Of a stretch of DNA of 19,046 bases, positions 6,784 to 15,135 are shown in pieces. The notes under the pieces were generated by a model that was not told the DNA's origin, ran no database searches, and saw only the letters and a program-made list of their open reading frames with translations. The DNA lies in the NCBI GenBank assembly GCA_037385045.1, contig JARRNJ010000047.1, positions 1 through 19,046 on the forward strand, in the 5' to 3' direction. This DNA comes from JARRNJ01 sp037385045 (GTDB lineage Bacteria > Pseudomonadota > Gammaproteobacteria > JASBUN01). Position 1 is the stretch's first letter; each line of letters opens with the position of its first letter. Both the position numbers and the translations under genes were made by a program.

Positions 6784-9700
6784 CTAAGCCTCTGATTGGG
6801 ATGGGAACAGACGCTGGCGCAGCGCCTCGATTTCCGGGCCCGGCGCCACGCCGAGCGCGTTGCGTATCGTTTCCCGGCAGCGGTGGTATACAGCCAGCGC
6901 CTCGGCCGGCAGTCCGCGCGCGGCATGGATGCGCATAAGCTGCAGGTAGGGTGCCTCGGCCACCGGATCAAGCCGCAGCCGTGCTTCGAGGGCCGTGATG
7001 GCCTTTTGCCAGGAATCGCGCTCCTGCCAGTAGGCCCCGGCGCGGTCGAGGGTGCGGCCCAGCTCCTGGCGCAAAGCCGCGCTGTTGGATTCGAAGCCCC
7101 CATGGTCCGCTCCGGACGGGCGAACGCACCGCGCGCGCTCGATCAGCCGATTTTGCGCGGCCTCAACGGACGCCTCGTCAGCATCCGCCTGCATGGCCCG
7201 CCGCAGCGCGGCATTGGTTCGCTCGAGGGCACCGACATCACTCCAGGTCAAACCGGGCGCCAGGCTCAGCCGGCCGCGCTCCAGCGGAAGGAGCCGCTCG
7301 TCGCCCAGGGTGCGGCGCAGCCGGTGTAACGTGGTGTCGAAGCTGCGCCGTGCAGCGTCGCCGTCGGCGTCCGGCCAGAGCAGATCCGCCAGTTGCTCCT
7401 GGCTCACCGACTGACCGCCGAGCCACACCAGTGCCTCGAGGAGCTGCCCGCTGCGCGTCGGCAGCGCCAACGGCTGGTAGCTCCCATCGGTCCAGGCCTC
7501 AACCCGCAGACCGCCCAGCACTTCGACACGCAGCCGGAACGGCCAGTCGTCCGGGTCGCAATCCGGATCCGGCGCGCTAAGTTCGAGGCAGCCGATCAGT
7601 CGTCGTACGTAGCCCGGTTCGATTGCCCGGCTCACTGCCAGCTGGCACAGGCGGGCGAAGCCGTCGCGTTCCAGCCACAGGTTGGCAAAAAAGCTGCCGG
7701 CGCGCCCGGCCCCCAGCGCGCGCCGCAGCGGTTCGAGCGCCGAATCGGCCCCGTCCCGGCACAGGCAGTCGGCGGCCTCGAACCACGACAAGTGATTCAG
7801 GACGAAGCCGTTGTCCATGGAGTGTGCCAATCGGCGGGCCAGGTCCCGGTAGGATTCGGCCTCCTCCCATTCGCCCGCCATGCTGCGTACGCGCGAGGCG
7901 GTGAGCAGGCACGCCGCTTCGGCGAACGGCATGCCGCCGCGGCGGGCCAGCTCCAGGCTCATATCCGACTGCGCCCGCGCCAGGTCCACGTTGCCGCGAT
8001 GCAGATTGAGAATGGCGCAAGTGTCGTGAAAAATGCAGCGGTTCGCCAGCGCTTCATGATTGAAAGCCCGGCCGAGTCCTTGGATGTAATGCTCGGCCAG
8101 GTCATATTGGCCTGCCGTCATCGATGACCAGGCGCCCACCGCGTAGAGAAGGATGTCCATCAGGTGAACGCCCGAGGCGTCGGCGGTCTCGATACCCTGG
8201 CGAACGGCTTCCAGGCTGCCGGCCACATCGCCGGTGTTCCACAGGTTGATCACCGCGTAGTGGACCAGAAACACGATGTCAGCCATCGCGTTGGCCGGCT
8301 GACGCTCGGCCTGGCTGCGGATTTCGTTGACGAACACCGCCGCCCGCCCCAGGTCGCCGCGGGTGAACGCGTAGAACATCGCCAACTGACTGGCCATGAA
8401 GGCGCGGATCGTGGGATCGATCGCCTGCATGAAAACATCTTCAGCCGCCCTGGCCCATCGTTCGGCCCGCGGACCGAACGGCTGGCGGTAGGAAACCGCC
8501 CCGAACATGGCGAAAGTGGCGCGCTGGGCAATCGGCTCCGGCGCCTGGGCCAACGCCGGTTCGAGGTCGTCAAAGGCGGCAATCCAGTCGTCGAGGGGAC
8601 GCAGCTCACCCCACTCGAACACATAACCCTCCACCAGGGCACACCAAGCCAACAACGCGCCGGACAGATCGCCCGCGGAGCGAAACAAAGTATATGCGTG
8701 CTCCAGGTCGCCTCTTCCTGCGGCGGGAACCGCGACCGATGCCGACACTCCGCGCCACAGCAGCAGCCAGGCGCTGTCCACTATCCGGTCATCGGGCAAC
8801 CCGCCGATCCATCGCCGCATGGTGAGAAACTCACCGTCCCGGTACAACGCGGGCGCCTGGGAAAGCAAAAGACCCTCCGCCTGCGGCCAGGCCTGCGCCG
8901 CCTGGTACAGCATCATCGCCTCGTCGAACTGTCCCTCCCCGGTCAGGATCGCCGCCGCCCGCAACTGCATTTCACGGCGTGCCTGCGGCGTCATGCGGCG
9001 TGCCGCCTCATGGGCGAGGAAGCCCCGGAACAGGGGGTGAAGCCGGTAACTGGTACCGCCGTTGTCCGCCTGGTGCCGGGTGAGAAAGAAATTGCGGCGA
9101 TAAAGGTCCTCGACCAGGCGTGGCACCCGGGGATCACCGCATATCTCCTCGGCCATCTCCGGTGTAAACCGCGGCAGAAACGACAGGGCAACCAGCACAT
9201 CCATCTCTTCGCCGGCACCGGGGCCGAACAGCTCACTGGCAAAATACTCGTCAATGGTGTCGGGAGTGGGGCCGTCGGTGCCGGCGGCTGCGAGCCCTCC
9301 CGACAGCGCCTGTTGCAGCATCAACACCAGCCCGGCAACCCAGCCCTGGGCACGGTGATTGAGTTCCTCCACCGCCACGCTGGCCCGCAGTTCGCGCGGG
9401 ATGCGCCGCTGCGCGATACGCAGCGCCTCGTCATCGTCCAGACGCAACGCTTTTGCATCGAGGCATTCCAACCGGCCCTGAGCCCGCGCACGGGCAAGCT
9501 GCTTGGGCACGGCGCTGCGACTGACAACCACCAGATGCCGGTCGGCGGGCAACTCCTCGAACGCAGCCGCGAGGATGGAGTCGAGAACACCTTCGGACTG
9601 CACCTCGTGGTAATCGTCCAGAACCACGGTGGTCCGGACGGGCAGGAGGGCGAAATAGGCGCGAAAGAACTCGCGGGCGAAGCGGGCCGGATCCTGGGTG

Positions 9701-10020
9701 AGCCGGGGATCGAACGCCGGCAGCGCCGCCGCAGCGTCAGCCAGCATCATGCGCAAATGGCGGAACAAGGCCGATGGTTCCGCGTCGGCGCCATCCATCT
9801 GATACCACAACGCCGCGTGTTCGCCGGCCTCCAGGAAGCTCGCCACCAACGTCGTCTTGCCTACGCCCGCGGGACCCTGCACCCACAGCGCCGCCCCCGC
9901 GTCGAATGCGCGCGTCATTTGACGGAATAAACGCTTGCGGCGGTAGACCGCGTTGGGCAACCGTGGCGGACTGAATTTTCCGGGAATCGCCGGGCCATCC
10001 GGCGCATCGGGGTGCGACAT
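6784..10020 (-). CDS. STAND ATPase transcriptional regulator with C-terminal winged helix and BTAD domain
   Basis: The protein has 1078 residues. The N-terminal NTPase has Walker A GPAGVGKTT (49-57) and Walker B TVVLDDYHEV (131-140), as in the MalT/AfsR class of signal-transducing ATPases. The middle (about 350-830) is helical and TPR-like. Residues about 832-930 resemble an OmpR/SARP-type winged helix (LTRS-type start, QEQLADLLWPDADGDAARRSFDTTLHRLRRTLG), followed by a BTAD domain to about 1075 (DSWQKAITALEARLRLDPVAEAPYLQLMRIHAARGLPAEALAVYHRCRETI). In actinobacterial SARPs the DNA-binding and BTAD part comes first and the ATPase follows; here the order is reversed, as in some proteobacterial homologues. 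There is no membrane segment. It directly precedes the sigma-54 activator gene on the same strand with a 142-bp gap. Effector and targets are unknown. The ATG at 10020 has only a weak ribosome binding site. Confidence 0.9.
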   Translation of the reverse strand: MSHPDAPDGPAIPGKFSPPRLPNAVYRRKRLFRQMTRAFDAGAALWVQGPAGVGKTTLVASFLEAGEHAALWYQMDGADAEPSALFRHLRMMLADAAAALPAFDPRLTQDPARFAREFFRAYFALLPVRTTVVLDDYHEVQSEGVLDSILAAAFEELPADRHLVVVSRSAVPKQLARARAQGRLECLDAKALRLDDDEALRIAQRRIPRELRASVAVEELNHRAQGWVAGLVLMLQQALSGGLAAAGTDGPTPDTIDEYFASELFGPGAGEEMDVLVALSFLPRFTPEMAEEICGDPRVPRLVEDLYRRNFFLTRHQADNGGTSYRLHPLFRGFLAHEAARRMTPQARREMQLRAAAILTGEGQFDEAMMLYQAAQAWPQAEGLLLSQAPALYRDGEFLTMRRWIGGLPDDRIVDSAWLLLWRGVSASVAVPAAGRGDLEHAYTLFRSAGDLSGALLAWCALVEGYVFEWGELRPLDDWIAAFDDLEPALAQAPEPIAQRATFAMFGAVSYRQPFGPRAERWARAAEDVFMQAIDPTIRAFMASQLAMFYAFTRGDLGRAAVFVNEIRSQAERQPANAMADIVFLVHYAVINLWNTGDVAGSLEAVRQGIETADASGVHLMDILLYAVGAWSSMTAGQYDLAEHYIQGLGRAFNHEALANRCIFHDTCAILNLHRGNVDLARAQSDMSLELARRGGMPFAEAACLLTASRVRSMAGEWEEAESYRDLARRLAHSMDNGFVLNHLSWFEAADCLCRDGADSALEPLRRALGAGRAGSFFANLWLERDGFARLCQLAVSRAIEPGYVRRLIGCLELSAPDPDCDPDDWPFRLRVEVLGGLRVEAWTDGSYQPLALPTRSGQLLEALVWLGGQSVSQEQLADLLWPDADGDAARRSFDTTLHRLRRTLGDERLLPLERGRLSLAPGLTWSDVGALERTNAALRRAMQADADEASVEAAQNRLIERARCVRPSGADHGGFESNSAALRQELGRTLDRAGAYWQERDSWQKAITALEARLRLDPVAEAPYLQLMRIHAARGLPAEALAVYHRCRETIRNALGVAPGPEIEALRQRLFPSQSEA

Positions 10021-10325
10021 GGCAGATACCTGTTCCGTTCAATCAACACAATCGGCACGTTATCGCCAGACTTCACCCATTGTTGCATATCGGCCCGCGG
10101 CCCACAGCCACGGCGGCATCGTACGATGCCGAAACGTCGATTACGACAGAGAGGTTGCCGGAATCATTCGCGGCGCATTTGGCGCCGGAGGCAAAAAAAC
10201 TACCCTTACGGAGTGTAAACGCTGCCGCGGCGGCTACGTCATTGGCTCGTCCCGCGGTCCACGGCGCAGCAAATGCCGCTGCCGGCTCGCAGCGGCGCCG
10301 CACCGCAGGAACGGCCTGCGCGCGC
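10021..10325. other. Gene-free interval between the seven-gene set and the BTAD regulator
   Basis: No gene is supported. It holds a hairpin just after the last gene of the set (CGCAGG-AACGG-CCTGCG, 10304-10320), a run of seven A at 10193-10199 (a T run on the minus strand, preceded there only by a weak 4-bp stem), a 6-bp stem (CGGCGC/GCGCCG) near 10170-10186, and the 18-bp palindrome at 10114-10131. Confidence 0.6.
10114..10131. promoter_or_regulatory. Perfect 18-bp palindrome upstream of the BTAD regulator gene
   Basis: CGGCATCGTACGATGCCG is its own exact reverse complement. It lies about 95 bp upstream of the regulator start and has no T tract on either strand, so a dimeric-protein operator is more likely than a terminator. 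Confidence 0.5.
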
Positions 10326-11378
10326 TCAATATCCCCAGCTCGCCGGCGCAGTGTTGATCCAGATGCGCGTCCGATAGGCATGAGCGTCCAGGTCTTTCAG
10401 AAACGCCAACCAGTAGTCCCAATGATCGGCGAGCACGACCGCCTTGGCGCGGTTGGAGGCACCTTGCTGCGTGGCCATGGCCCCTCGCATTCGGGCGCCG
10501 AGGGCCCGCACCTCGTCCATGCGGCCGGCGGCCGCGGCGGCCTGGATACGCGCCGCGAGCGCGCTCATGTCGGCGCTTGCGGCGACGGTCGGCGCAGCTG
10601 CCTTTTGCCGTTTGGCATTGAGCCGCGCCTTGTCGCGCGCCAGCAGCCACCGATCATAACTCTCAAGCCCGTCGGCCGTTTTCACCGTGGGATACCAAGC
10701 CGTCTCCAGGTGCTTGTATTTCTCATAGACCGCGATCAGGTCCTGTTTGGTGTGACCGTGCTGCTCCCCGGCCACCTCCTCCCTGAGCCCCTCGAACAGA
10801 TCGCTCATGCGGCCGATCTTTCGGTCCTCGGGGCTGACCGAGGCGAGGAGTTGCCGGTTCGCCTCGGCCAGCTGCTGCCGCATCTGCTCGAGCTGTTGCG
10901 AGCCGGCGCCGCCGCTTTCCCCGTTCGCGCTCTGCCCACTGCTGCCGGATTGCTCCGCTTGGGCGGGCTTGCGCACCATGAATTCACAGAACACGCCAAT
11001 GTCCTTGGTCATGGTCATGTCCTTGAGCGCACGCACCACGGTGCTTTGATCCATGGTTACCCGGCCCACCCGCTCAACCGTTGCGTCGACGTCGACTGCG
11101 CCCAGCGGACGGCCGGAAAGAGTGTCCGCGCTGTCGGCGTTCCACAGCGTGTTACCGTCGGCCGCGGTCAAGGCGCCGACTCTCTTCGCATACCACGCCG
11201 TGACCTTGGCCGGCGCATCGTGCGACAGGTAGACACGCACCGTGACATCACCGGCATGGGAATCCGGTACGGTTCCGGGATACAGCGGCGCTGCCGGACC
11301 GGCCCCGCGCGCCGCCGGGGCCAGCAGCGCCAGCAGCACCGCGGCGTTGGCGAGCAGACTCTGGCGTGGACTCATCAT
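10326..11378 (-). CDS. Exported protein of unknown function with coiled-coil middle (last gene of the set)
   Basis: The protein has 350 residues. The ribosome binding site GGGAGGAA lies about 8 nt before ATGATG. The signal peptide covers about residues 1-25 (cleavage near ARG-AGP). I do not recognise a family. The N-terminal third is beta-rich and has one predicted domain-like block (GDVTVRVYLSHDAPAKVTAWYAKRVG ... LWNADSADTLSG). A Gln/Ser/Gly-rich linker and a predicted coiled coil (QQLEQMRQQLAEANRQLL) follow, then a charged helical C-terminus rich in Ala, Lys and Asp, ending in a Trp/Tyr-containing stretch (DHWDYWLAFLKDLDAHAYRTRIWINTAP, about 316-343). It is probably periplasmic. Only 34 bp separate it from the upstream gene, so it is co-transcribed with the set. 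Confidence 0.8.
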   Translation of the reverse strand: MMSPRQSLLANAAVLLALLAPAARGAGPAAPLYPGTVPDSHAGDVTVRVYLSHDAPAKVTAWYAKRVGALTAADGNTLWNADSADTLSGRPLGAVDVDATVERVGRVTMDQSTVVRALKDMTMTKDIGVFCEFMVRKPAQAEQSGSSGQSANGESGGAGSQQLEQMRQQLAEANRQLLASVSPEDRKIGRMSDLFEGLREEVAGEQHGHTKQDLIAVYEKYKHLETAWYPTVKTADGLESYDRWLLARDKARLNAKRQKAAAPTVAASADMSALAARIQAAAAAGRMDEVRALGARMRGAMATQQGASNRAKAVVLADHWDYWLAFLKDLDAHAYRTRIWINTAPASWGY

Positions 11379-11412
11379 TGCGCTTTCCTCCCGCTGCGAT
11401 CTCGTCGGCGGC

Positions 11413-12183
11413 TCACCTGCCCGACAGCGAACGTTGCTTCAAACCCTTCGGCAGCTGGAACACGCTGGCGGGCACGCTCCCGTGGCGAATCGAAGTGACC
11501 GTCGTCACCCCGAACGCCGGATCGCGCTCCTCGACAGGCATCCCGCGAAAGCCCAGCTGCCGCTCCGCGCGCCCGGACAATGGGCCCGAACTGGAGCAGG
11601 AATCACAATCCATTCCCTCCATGAATCTGTTCAGGGCCTTGAACACCGCCTGATCCCCGGCGGTGATGCCGAGTTCCTCAAACGACGCCACACACATGGT
11701 GTCCTGCTTCTCACCGTCGGACGAGAACTTGGCCACCGGCGTACAGCGCCATTGACCCACCTTGCGCGGCGCGCCGACCCGCTTGTAGGTGGGCCCCTTT
11801 TTACTCTTCAACATCTCGGCCTCGACCAGCTTGCGCATCTTCGGCGACATATGCTTCAACTCGTCGCGCATCATTTTGTCGGCGACGGCCTTGGAGTGCG
11901 CGACCATGGCCTTGGCCTCGGCGGCGGTCATCTTGGTGTACATCTTGTGCCGCGTATCGTAGCTCCAGGTCACCTGCCGGTCACCGTCGAAGATCATGCC
12001 GGTGCCGTCGTCGCTGCGCGCCGCCATGCGGTTGCCGTCGATATACGTTGTGGTCTTTTCGACCTTGTGGGTGTCCGTGTGTTTGAATTGCTGTGTGATG
12101 ATTACGCCAGCGCGAGCCGCGAAGGGTGAAGCCGCCGCCATTGCCCCCGCGGCCAACAAAACGATGATTGGACGATTGTTCAT
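11413..12183 (-). CDS. Exported DUF4412-like protein
   Basis: The protein has 256 residues with a signal peptide ending near ARA-GVI (about residue 25). The ribosome binding site CGGAG lies about 8 nt upstream of the ATG. The segment KTTTYIDGNRMAARSDDGTGMIFDGDRQVTWSYDTRHKMYTKMT (about 44-87) has the pattern of DUF4412-type periplasmic proteins: a beta-rich fold in which an exported strand set ends in a bound-molecule-like motif. The rest is Lys/Met-rich and helical (AEAKAMVAHSKAVADKMMRDELKHM), then a Cys-containing region (WRCTPV, DTMCVASFEE, MDCDSCSSSG) that could form disulfides. Function is unknown; a LolA-like lipid or lipoprotein-handling role is only a structural guess. The assignment is by pattern and was not searched. 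Confidence 0.75.
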   Translation of the reverse strand: MNNRPIIVLLAAGAMAAASPFAARAGVIITQQFKHTDTHKVEKTTTYIDGNRMAARSDDGTGMIFDGDRQVTWSYDTRHKMYTKMTAAEAKAMVAHSKAVADKMMRDELKHMSPKMRKLVEAEMLKSKKGPTYKRVGAPRKVGQWRCTPVAKFSSDGEKQDTMCVASFEELGITAGDQAVFKALNRFMEGMDCDSCSSSGPLSGRAERQLGFRGMPVEERDPAFGVTTVTSIRHGSVPASVFQLPKGLKQRSLSGR

Positions 12184-12244
12184 TGTACATACTCCGTTCC
12201 GGTCTGTGTTTTGCCAGAGATCAATGCCATCAGTGATTGCGGAT

Positions 12245-12961
12245 CTATTGCCCCTGACGGGAGTGGTTCATCTTCTCGAGCGCATTGCCCAGGTCCTGCA
12301 TCGCCTTTCCGGCGCTTTGGGCGCCGTCGCCGCGCAACTGCATCTGGTGCTGGGCGTTGGTCAAGACAGTCTCCATGCGGTGTGCCGCGAATTGCGCGCC
12401 CAGCCCCATTACCGCGAGCAGCGCGGCGATGGCGCCAAAGACGGTCGCCGCCGTCGCCTGGCGGATTTGGTGCACCTGGGTGCTGGCCAGGACGAGAATC
12501 AGCGCCCACCATGCCAGCGCCAGCACGATGCCGAGATAGGGAATCACCATCAGCAGCTGAGCCACAGGTGAAATGCCCCCGGCATAAGCGGTGCAGCGGT
12601 AAGCGGTCTCGAAATCCCGCTCCGAACCCATCAGCTTCCAGACCACGAACAACAATGCAGCACCAACGAAGCCGAAGATGACGATCAATATCGGGGCGAT
12701 GAAAATCGCGGCGAACGCCATCAGAAACGACAGGCCGTGGATAAGACCGAACATGCCCAGCAACGCCCGCACGAGGCCGGCGGCCACACCCATCGCCACC
12801 ATGAACACCAGCGGTTCGGCGTAGCCGCCCGTGCGCGGCATCTGCGCGAAAAACTCCGAGGGCCCGGTCACTACGGCCAGGAACGTCTTGACGATGCCGG
12901 AGACGGCGGGCACCGTGCCGGCGCCTGCCGGCGCGGCGCCGGGGTTGGTCTCTTCGGTCAT
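12245..12961 (-). CDS. Yip1-domain multi-pass inner-membrane protein
   Basis: The protein has 238 residues. The ATG at 12961 is chosen because AGGAGA lies 6 nt upstream; a longer frame upstream has an Arg-rich, unconvincing leader. After a short cytoplasmic Pro/Ala-rich N-terminus (VSGIVKTFLAVVTGPSEFFAQMP is the typical Yip1-family entry) there are about five transmembrane helices, roughly between residues 50 and 195 (for example LVFMVAMGVAAGLVRALLGMFG and FVGAALLFVVWKLMG), then a polar Gln/His-rich tail. Yip1 proteins in bacteria have no established function. It sits between the PASTA and DUF4412-like genes, with gaps of 47 and 61 bp, and is probably the inner-membrane partner of these exported proteins. 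Confidence 0.85.
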   Translation of the reverse strand: MTEETNPGAAPAGAGTVPAVSGIVKTFLAVVTGPSEFFAQMPRTGGYAEPLVFMVAMGVAAGLVRALLGMFGLIHGLSFLMAFAAIFIAPILIVIFGFVGAALLFVVWKLMGSERDFETAYRCTAYAGGISPVAQLLMVIPYLGIVLALAWWALILVLASTQVHQIRQATAATVFGAIAALLAVMGLGAQFAAHRMETVLTNAQHQMQLRGDGAQSAGKAMQDLGNALEKMNHSRQGQ

Positions 12962-13008
12962 AGCGGTTCTCCTCTTGCGTTGTATGTTGCGGTTGCACGC
13001 CTCACGGC

Positions 13009-13983
13009 CTAGAGGCCGCCTGCACGGGGGTTGAACAGGTTCCGGCGCGGTGGCGGGCTCACGGGTGCGTCCCCGGCGCCGCCGGCCGATGACCGTTGCG
13101 CGCCGTTGGGCACCGTGGGCATCCGCCATCCGCTCCGGGGCACCGCAGGTGCGGCGGGCGCGGGCGCGTTGCCGCCACTGGTTCCCGTAGACGGCGGCGA
13201 CGGGGACCCGCCGCGCACGGGCGGAATCCGGGGCGCCGGCACGGGGTGCGGAACGATGCGCGGGTTTCCCGTGGGCGCCACCGGCGCCGTTGGTCGATCA
13301 ACCGGCTGGGGCGCGGGCGCGTTGCCGGCAGACGGCGCCACCGGCTGATCCGCTGCGGCGGTTGAGGAAGCCGGCACCGCGCTGTCAGGTGCGGCCGCCG
13401 GTCCCTGCCCACCGTCCACGGGCACTGTCGGATAGGGATTGGTGACGGTGGGCTGGCCCTGGCCGGCGTCGTCACCGGTCTGCCCGGCGCCGCTGTCGAC
13501 GGCCGCCGCGGGTGGTTCCGGAAGGGAACCGGAATCGTCCTGACCGGCCCCGGCGTCGACGGCACCCGACGGGTACTGCGGGTAGCCGGGGTCGCCGCCC
13601 GCGCCGTAGGCATCGCCGGGCGCGGCTGCCGGAGCCGAAGCACCGCCCGGGGCATAGACAGTGATGCTCACCGAAGAACCCAGCATCGCCATGCCGCCGG
13701 CGACGGGCAGTTGCCGCACTACGGTGCCCTCACGACCGGCGTATTTGTCGGTGGGTCGGCGAATCGTATGCAGCCGCGGGTTGAGCCCCGCCTGCTGCAG
13801 GGTCGCCAGTGCGTTTTGATAATCCATGCCGACTACGCCCGGCACCCGCAGCATATTGTTGGTCGCCGGGTTGATCCGCGGCCCCGCGTCAGTGCGGTCC
13901 AGCGGCCCGGCCATCAGCGGCGCGGCGGCGAAAAGCAGCACCAGCAAAGTCATCGAACGTAAGCCTGCCTTATTGCATCGCAT
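13009..13983 (-). CDS. Exported PASTA-domain protein with a long Pro/Ala/Gly-rich tail
   Basis: The protein has 324 residues from an ATG at 13983 with GAGGG 7 nt upstream. The start overlaps the stop of the upstream gene by 14 nt (ATGCGATGC...), implying translational coupling. A signal peptide covers about residues 1-26 (TLLVLLFAAAPLMAG). One PASTA domain follows at about 47-110 (VPGVVGMDYQNALATLQQAGLNP ... GTVVRQLPVAGGMAMLGSSVSITVYAP). PASTA domains bind peptidoglycan or beta-lactams in Ser/Thr kinases and penicillin-binding proteins. The remaining 210 residues are low-complexity Pro, Ala, Gly and Asp, suited to span the periplasm. It is unusual for a PASTA domain to occur alone, without kinase or penicillin-binding domain. 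Confidence 0.85.
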   Translation of the reverse strand: MRCNKAGLRSMTLLVLLFAAAPLMAGPLDRTDAGPRINPATNNMLRVPGVVGMDYQNALATLQQAGLNPRLHTIRRPTDKYAGREGTVVRQLPVAGGMAMLGSSVSITVYAPGGASAPAAAPGDAYGAGGDPGYPQYPSGAVDAGAGQDDSGSLPEPPAAAVDSGAGQTGDDAGQGQPTVTNPYPTVPVDGGQGPAAAPDSAVPASSTAAADQPVAPSAGNAPAPQPVDRPTAPVAPTGNPRIVPHPVPAPRIPPVRGGSPSPPSTGTSGGNAPAPAAPAVPRSGWRMPTVPNGAQRSSAGGAGDAPVSPPPRRNLFNPRAGGL

Positions 13984-15124
13984 GACCGCGCCCTCGCAGG
14001 ATAAGATGGATTTGCCGCACCCGCGCGGTACCCGCGCCACGCCCGCCGAACAGGGCGATGGACTCGATGCGCGCCGGCGGCGGCTGCAGGTTGAGCAATT
14101 GGCTCTGGTAGCGGTACCAACGCCCCGCCGGAACCCGTTGCCCTGCCGCGGCGGCGTTGTCCGGCGGTGCGGCCGCGTCGTAGAAATCGAGCCGCTGCGC
14201 CTGACGGCCGCAATGGCGCCGACGGCCGCGGTCGCGATAGCAGACCTCGATCGCCAGCCCCGGGCCGATCGCGGCGGCGGCGCCGTCGAGACGCAGATCC
14301 ACCCACAGGAGCAGCGAACCGGCGCCGTGCACGTCGGCGTCGAGCTCCTGTCTCACGCCGGCGGCAGGTGGCAGGCGCAGGATGCCGTCGCGCACGCCGG
14401 CCGCGTCGCGTCCGGTGGCGTTCAAGTCGAGCGGTACCCAGTTCTTCAGTCCGGTATCGAAATTGCCGTTGCTGATGAGGTCCCCCGGCACGGACCAACG
14501 GGACAGCGGCGCTGAGGCAGCGGGGGGCGCGGAGGGGTCGAAAACGTAGGACACCGCCGCCGGCTGGCCCACCAGGACCAGGTCGCGCGGCCCTTGCAGA
14601 TAGGTCACCCCACGGGCGGCACTGTGCAGCGGAGAGCGCGGCGGCGAGCTCACGGTAATGTACGGTGAAGACGGCCCGCGTCTGCCCGGATCGAGCGGAT
14701 ACTCCACCACCAGGTACAACAGATCGGCGGTGCTGCGCGCCGAGACGCCGAACCGCCAGCGATAGGTCAGACGGTGCCCACGCGGCGGCACCACCAGCGG
14801 CCCGCTCGGCAGGGCGATCCGCCGCGCACCGGGCAACAGCGGCCAGCGGTCGTACAGGCTGGCGTGCACACGCTGCAAGCTGCGCGGGGTGCTCAGCTGC
14901 AGCGTGTACTGCACGCCGGGCAGCACTTGCACGGCATACAGCGCGGCGTAACCGCTGCTCACGTTGAGACGGCGGCTCAGGGGGGAACCGGCGCCATACC
15001 ACCAACCGCCCACTGCCGGGCGATTGAGCGGCAGCTGCGTCACCTGCCAACCGATCCGTGGCGCGCCGGCCCAACTTGCGGCGGCCACCGACCATAGCAG
15101 CACGACAGCAGATAGGCGCCGCAT
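13970..15124 (-). CDS. Exported protein of unknown function with a possible carbohydrate-binding-like fold
   Basis: The protein has 384 residues from the ATG at 15124. A GTG at 15130 is the alternative favoured by GGGGAG 9 nt upstream, and an ATG at 15148 lies within the preceding gene. A signal peptide is clear (MRRLSAVVLLWSVAAASWAG-APRI). The N-terminal two-thirds is beta-rich. The C-terminal third starts with SNGNFDTGLKNWVPL and continues as a set of beta strands (LRLPPAAGVRQELDADVHGAGSLLLWVDLRLDGAAAAIG ... WYRYQSQLLNL), resembling the NGxFexxxxxW opening of CBM4/9-type jelly-roll modules. This is a resemblance, not a firm family call. It overlaps the PASTA gene and follows the CsgG-like gene by about 11 bp, so it is a core member of the set. 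Confidence 0.78.
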   Translation of the reverse strand: MRRLSAVVLLWSVAAASWAGAPRIGWQVTQLPLNRPAVGGWWYGAGSPLSRRLNVSSGYAALYAVQVLPGVQYTLQLSTPRSLQRVHASLYDRWPLLPGARRIALPSGPLVVPPRGHRLTYRWRFGVSARSTADLLYLVVEYPLDPGRRGPSSPYITVSSPPRSPLHSAARGVTYLQGPRDLVLVGQPAAVSYVFDPSAPPAASAPLSRWSVPGDLISNGNFDTGLKNWVPLDLNATGRDAAGVRDGILRLPPAAGVRQELDADVHGAGSLLLWVDLRLDGAAAAIGPGLAIEVCYRDRGRRRHCGRQAQRLDFYDAAAPPDNAAAAGQRVPAGRWYRYQSQLLNLQPPPARIESIALFGGRGAGTARVRQIHLILRGRGHAMQ

Positions 15125-15135
15125 CGCCACGCCGT

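Noticed and set aside
4719..7103. Extended 794-residue version of the sigma-54 activator starting at 7103
   Set aside because: The extra N-terminal 154 residues overlap the BTAD regulator gene and look like noncoding GC-rich translation. The GTG at 6641 has a strong ribosome binding site and begins the recognisable protein.
8164..9930. 588-residue plus-strand frame inside the BTAD regulator gene
   Set aside because: It is the antisense shadow of a gene with clear Walker motifs and BTAD domain.
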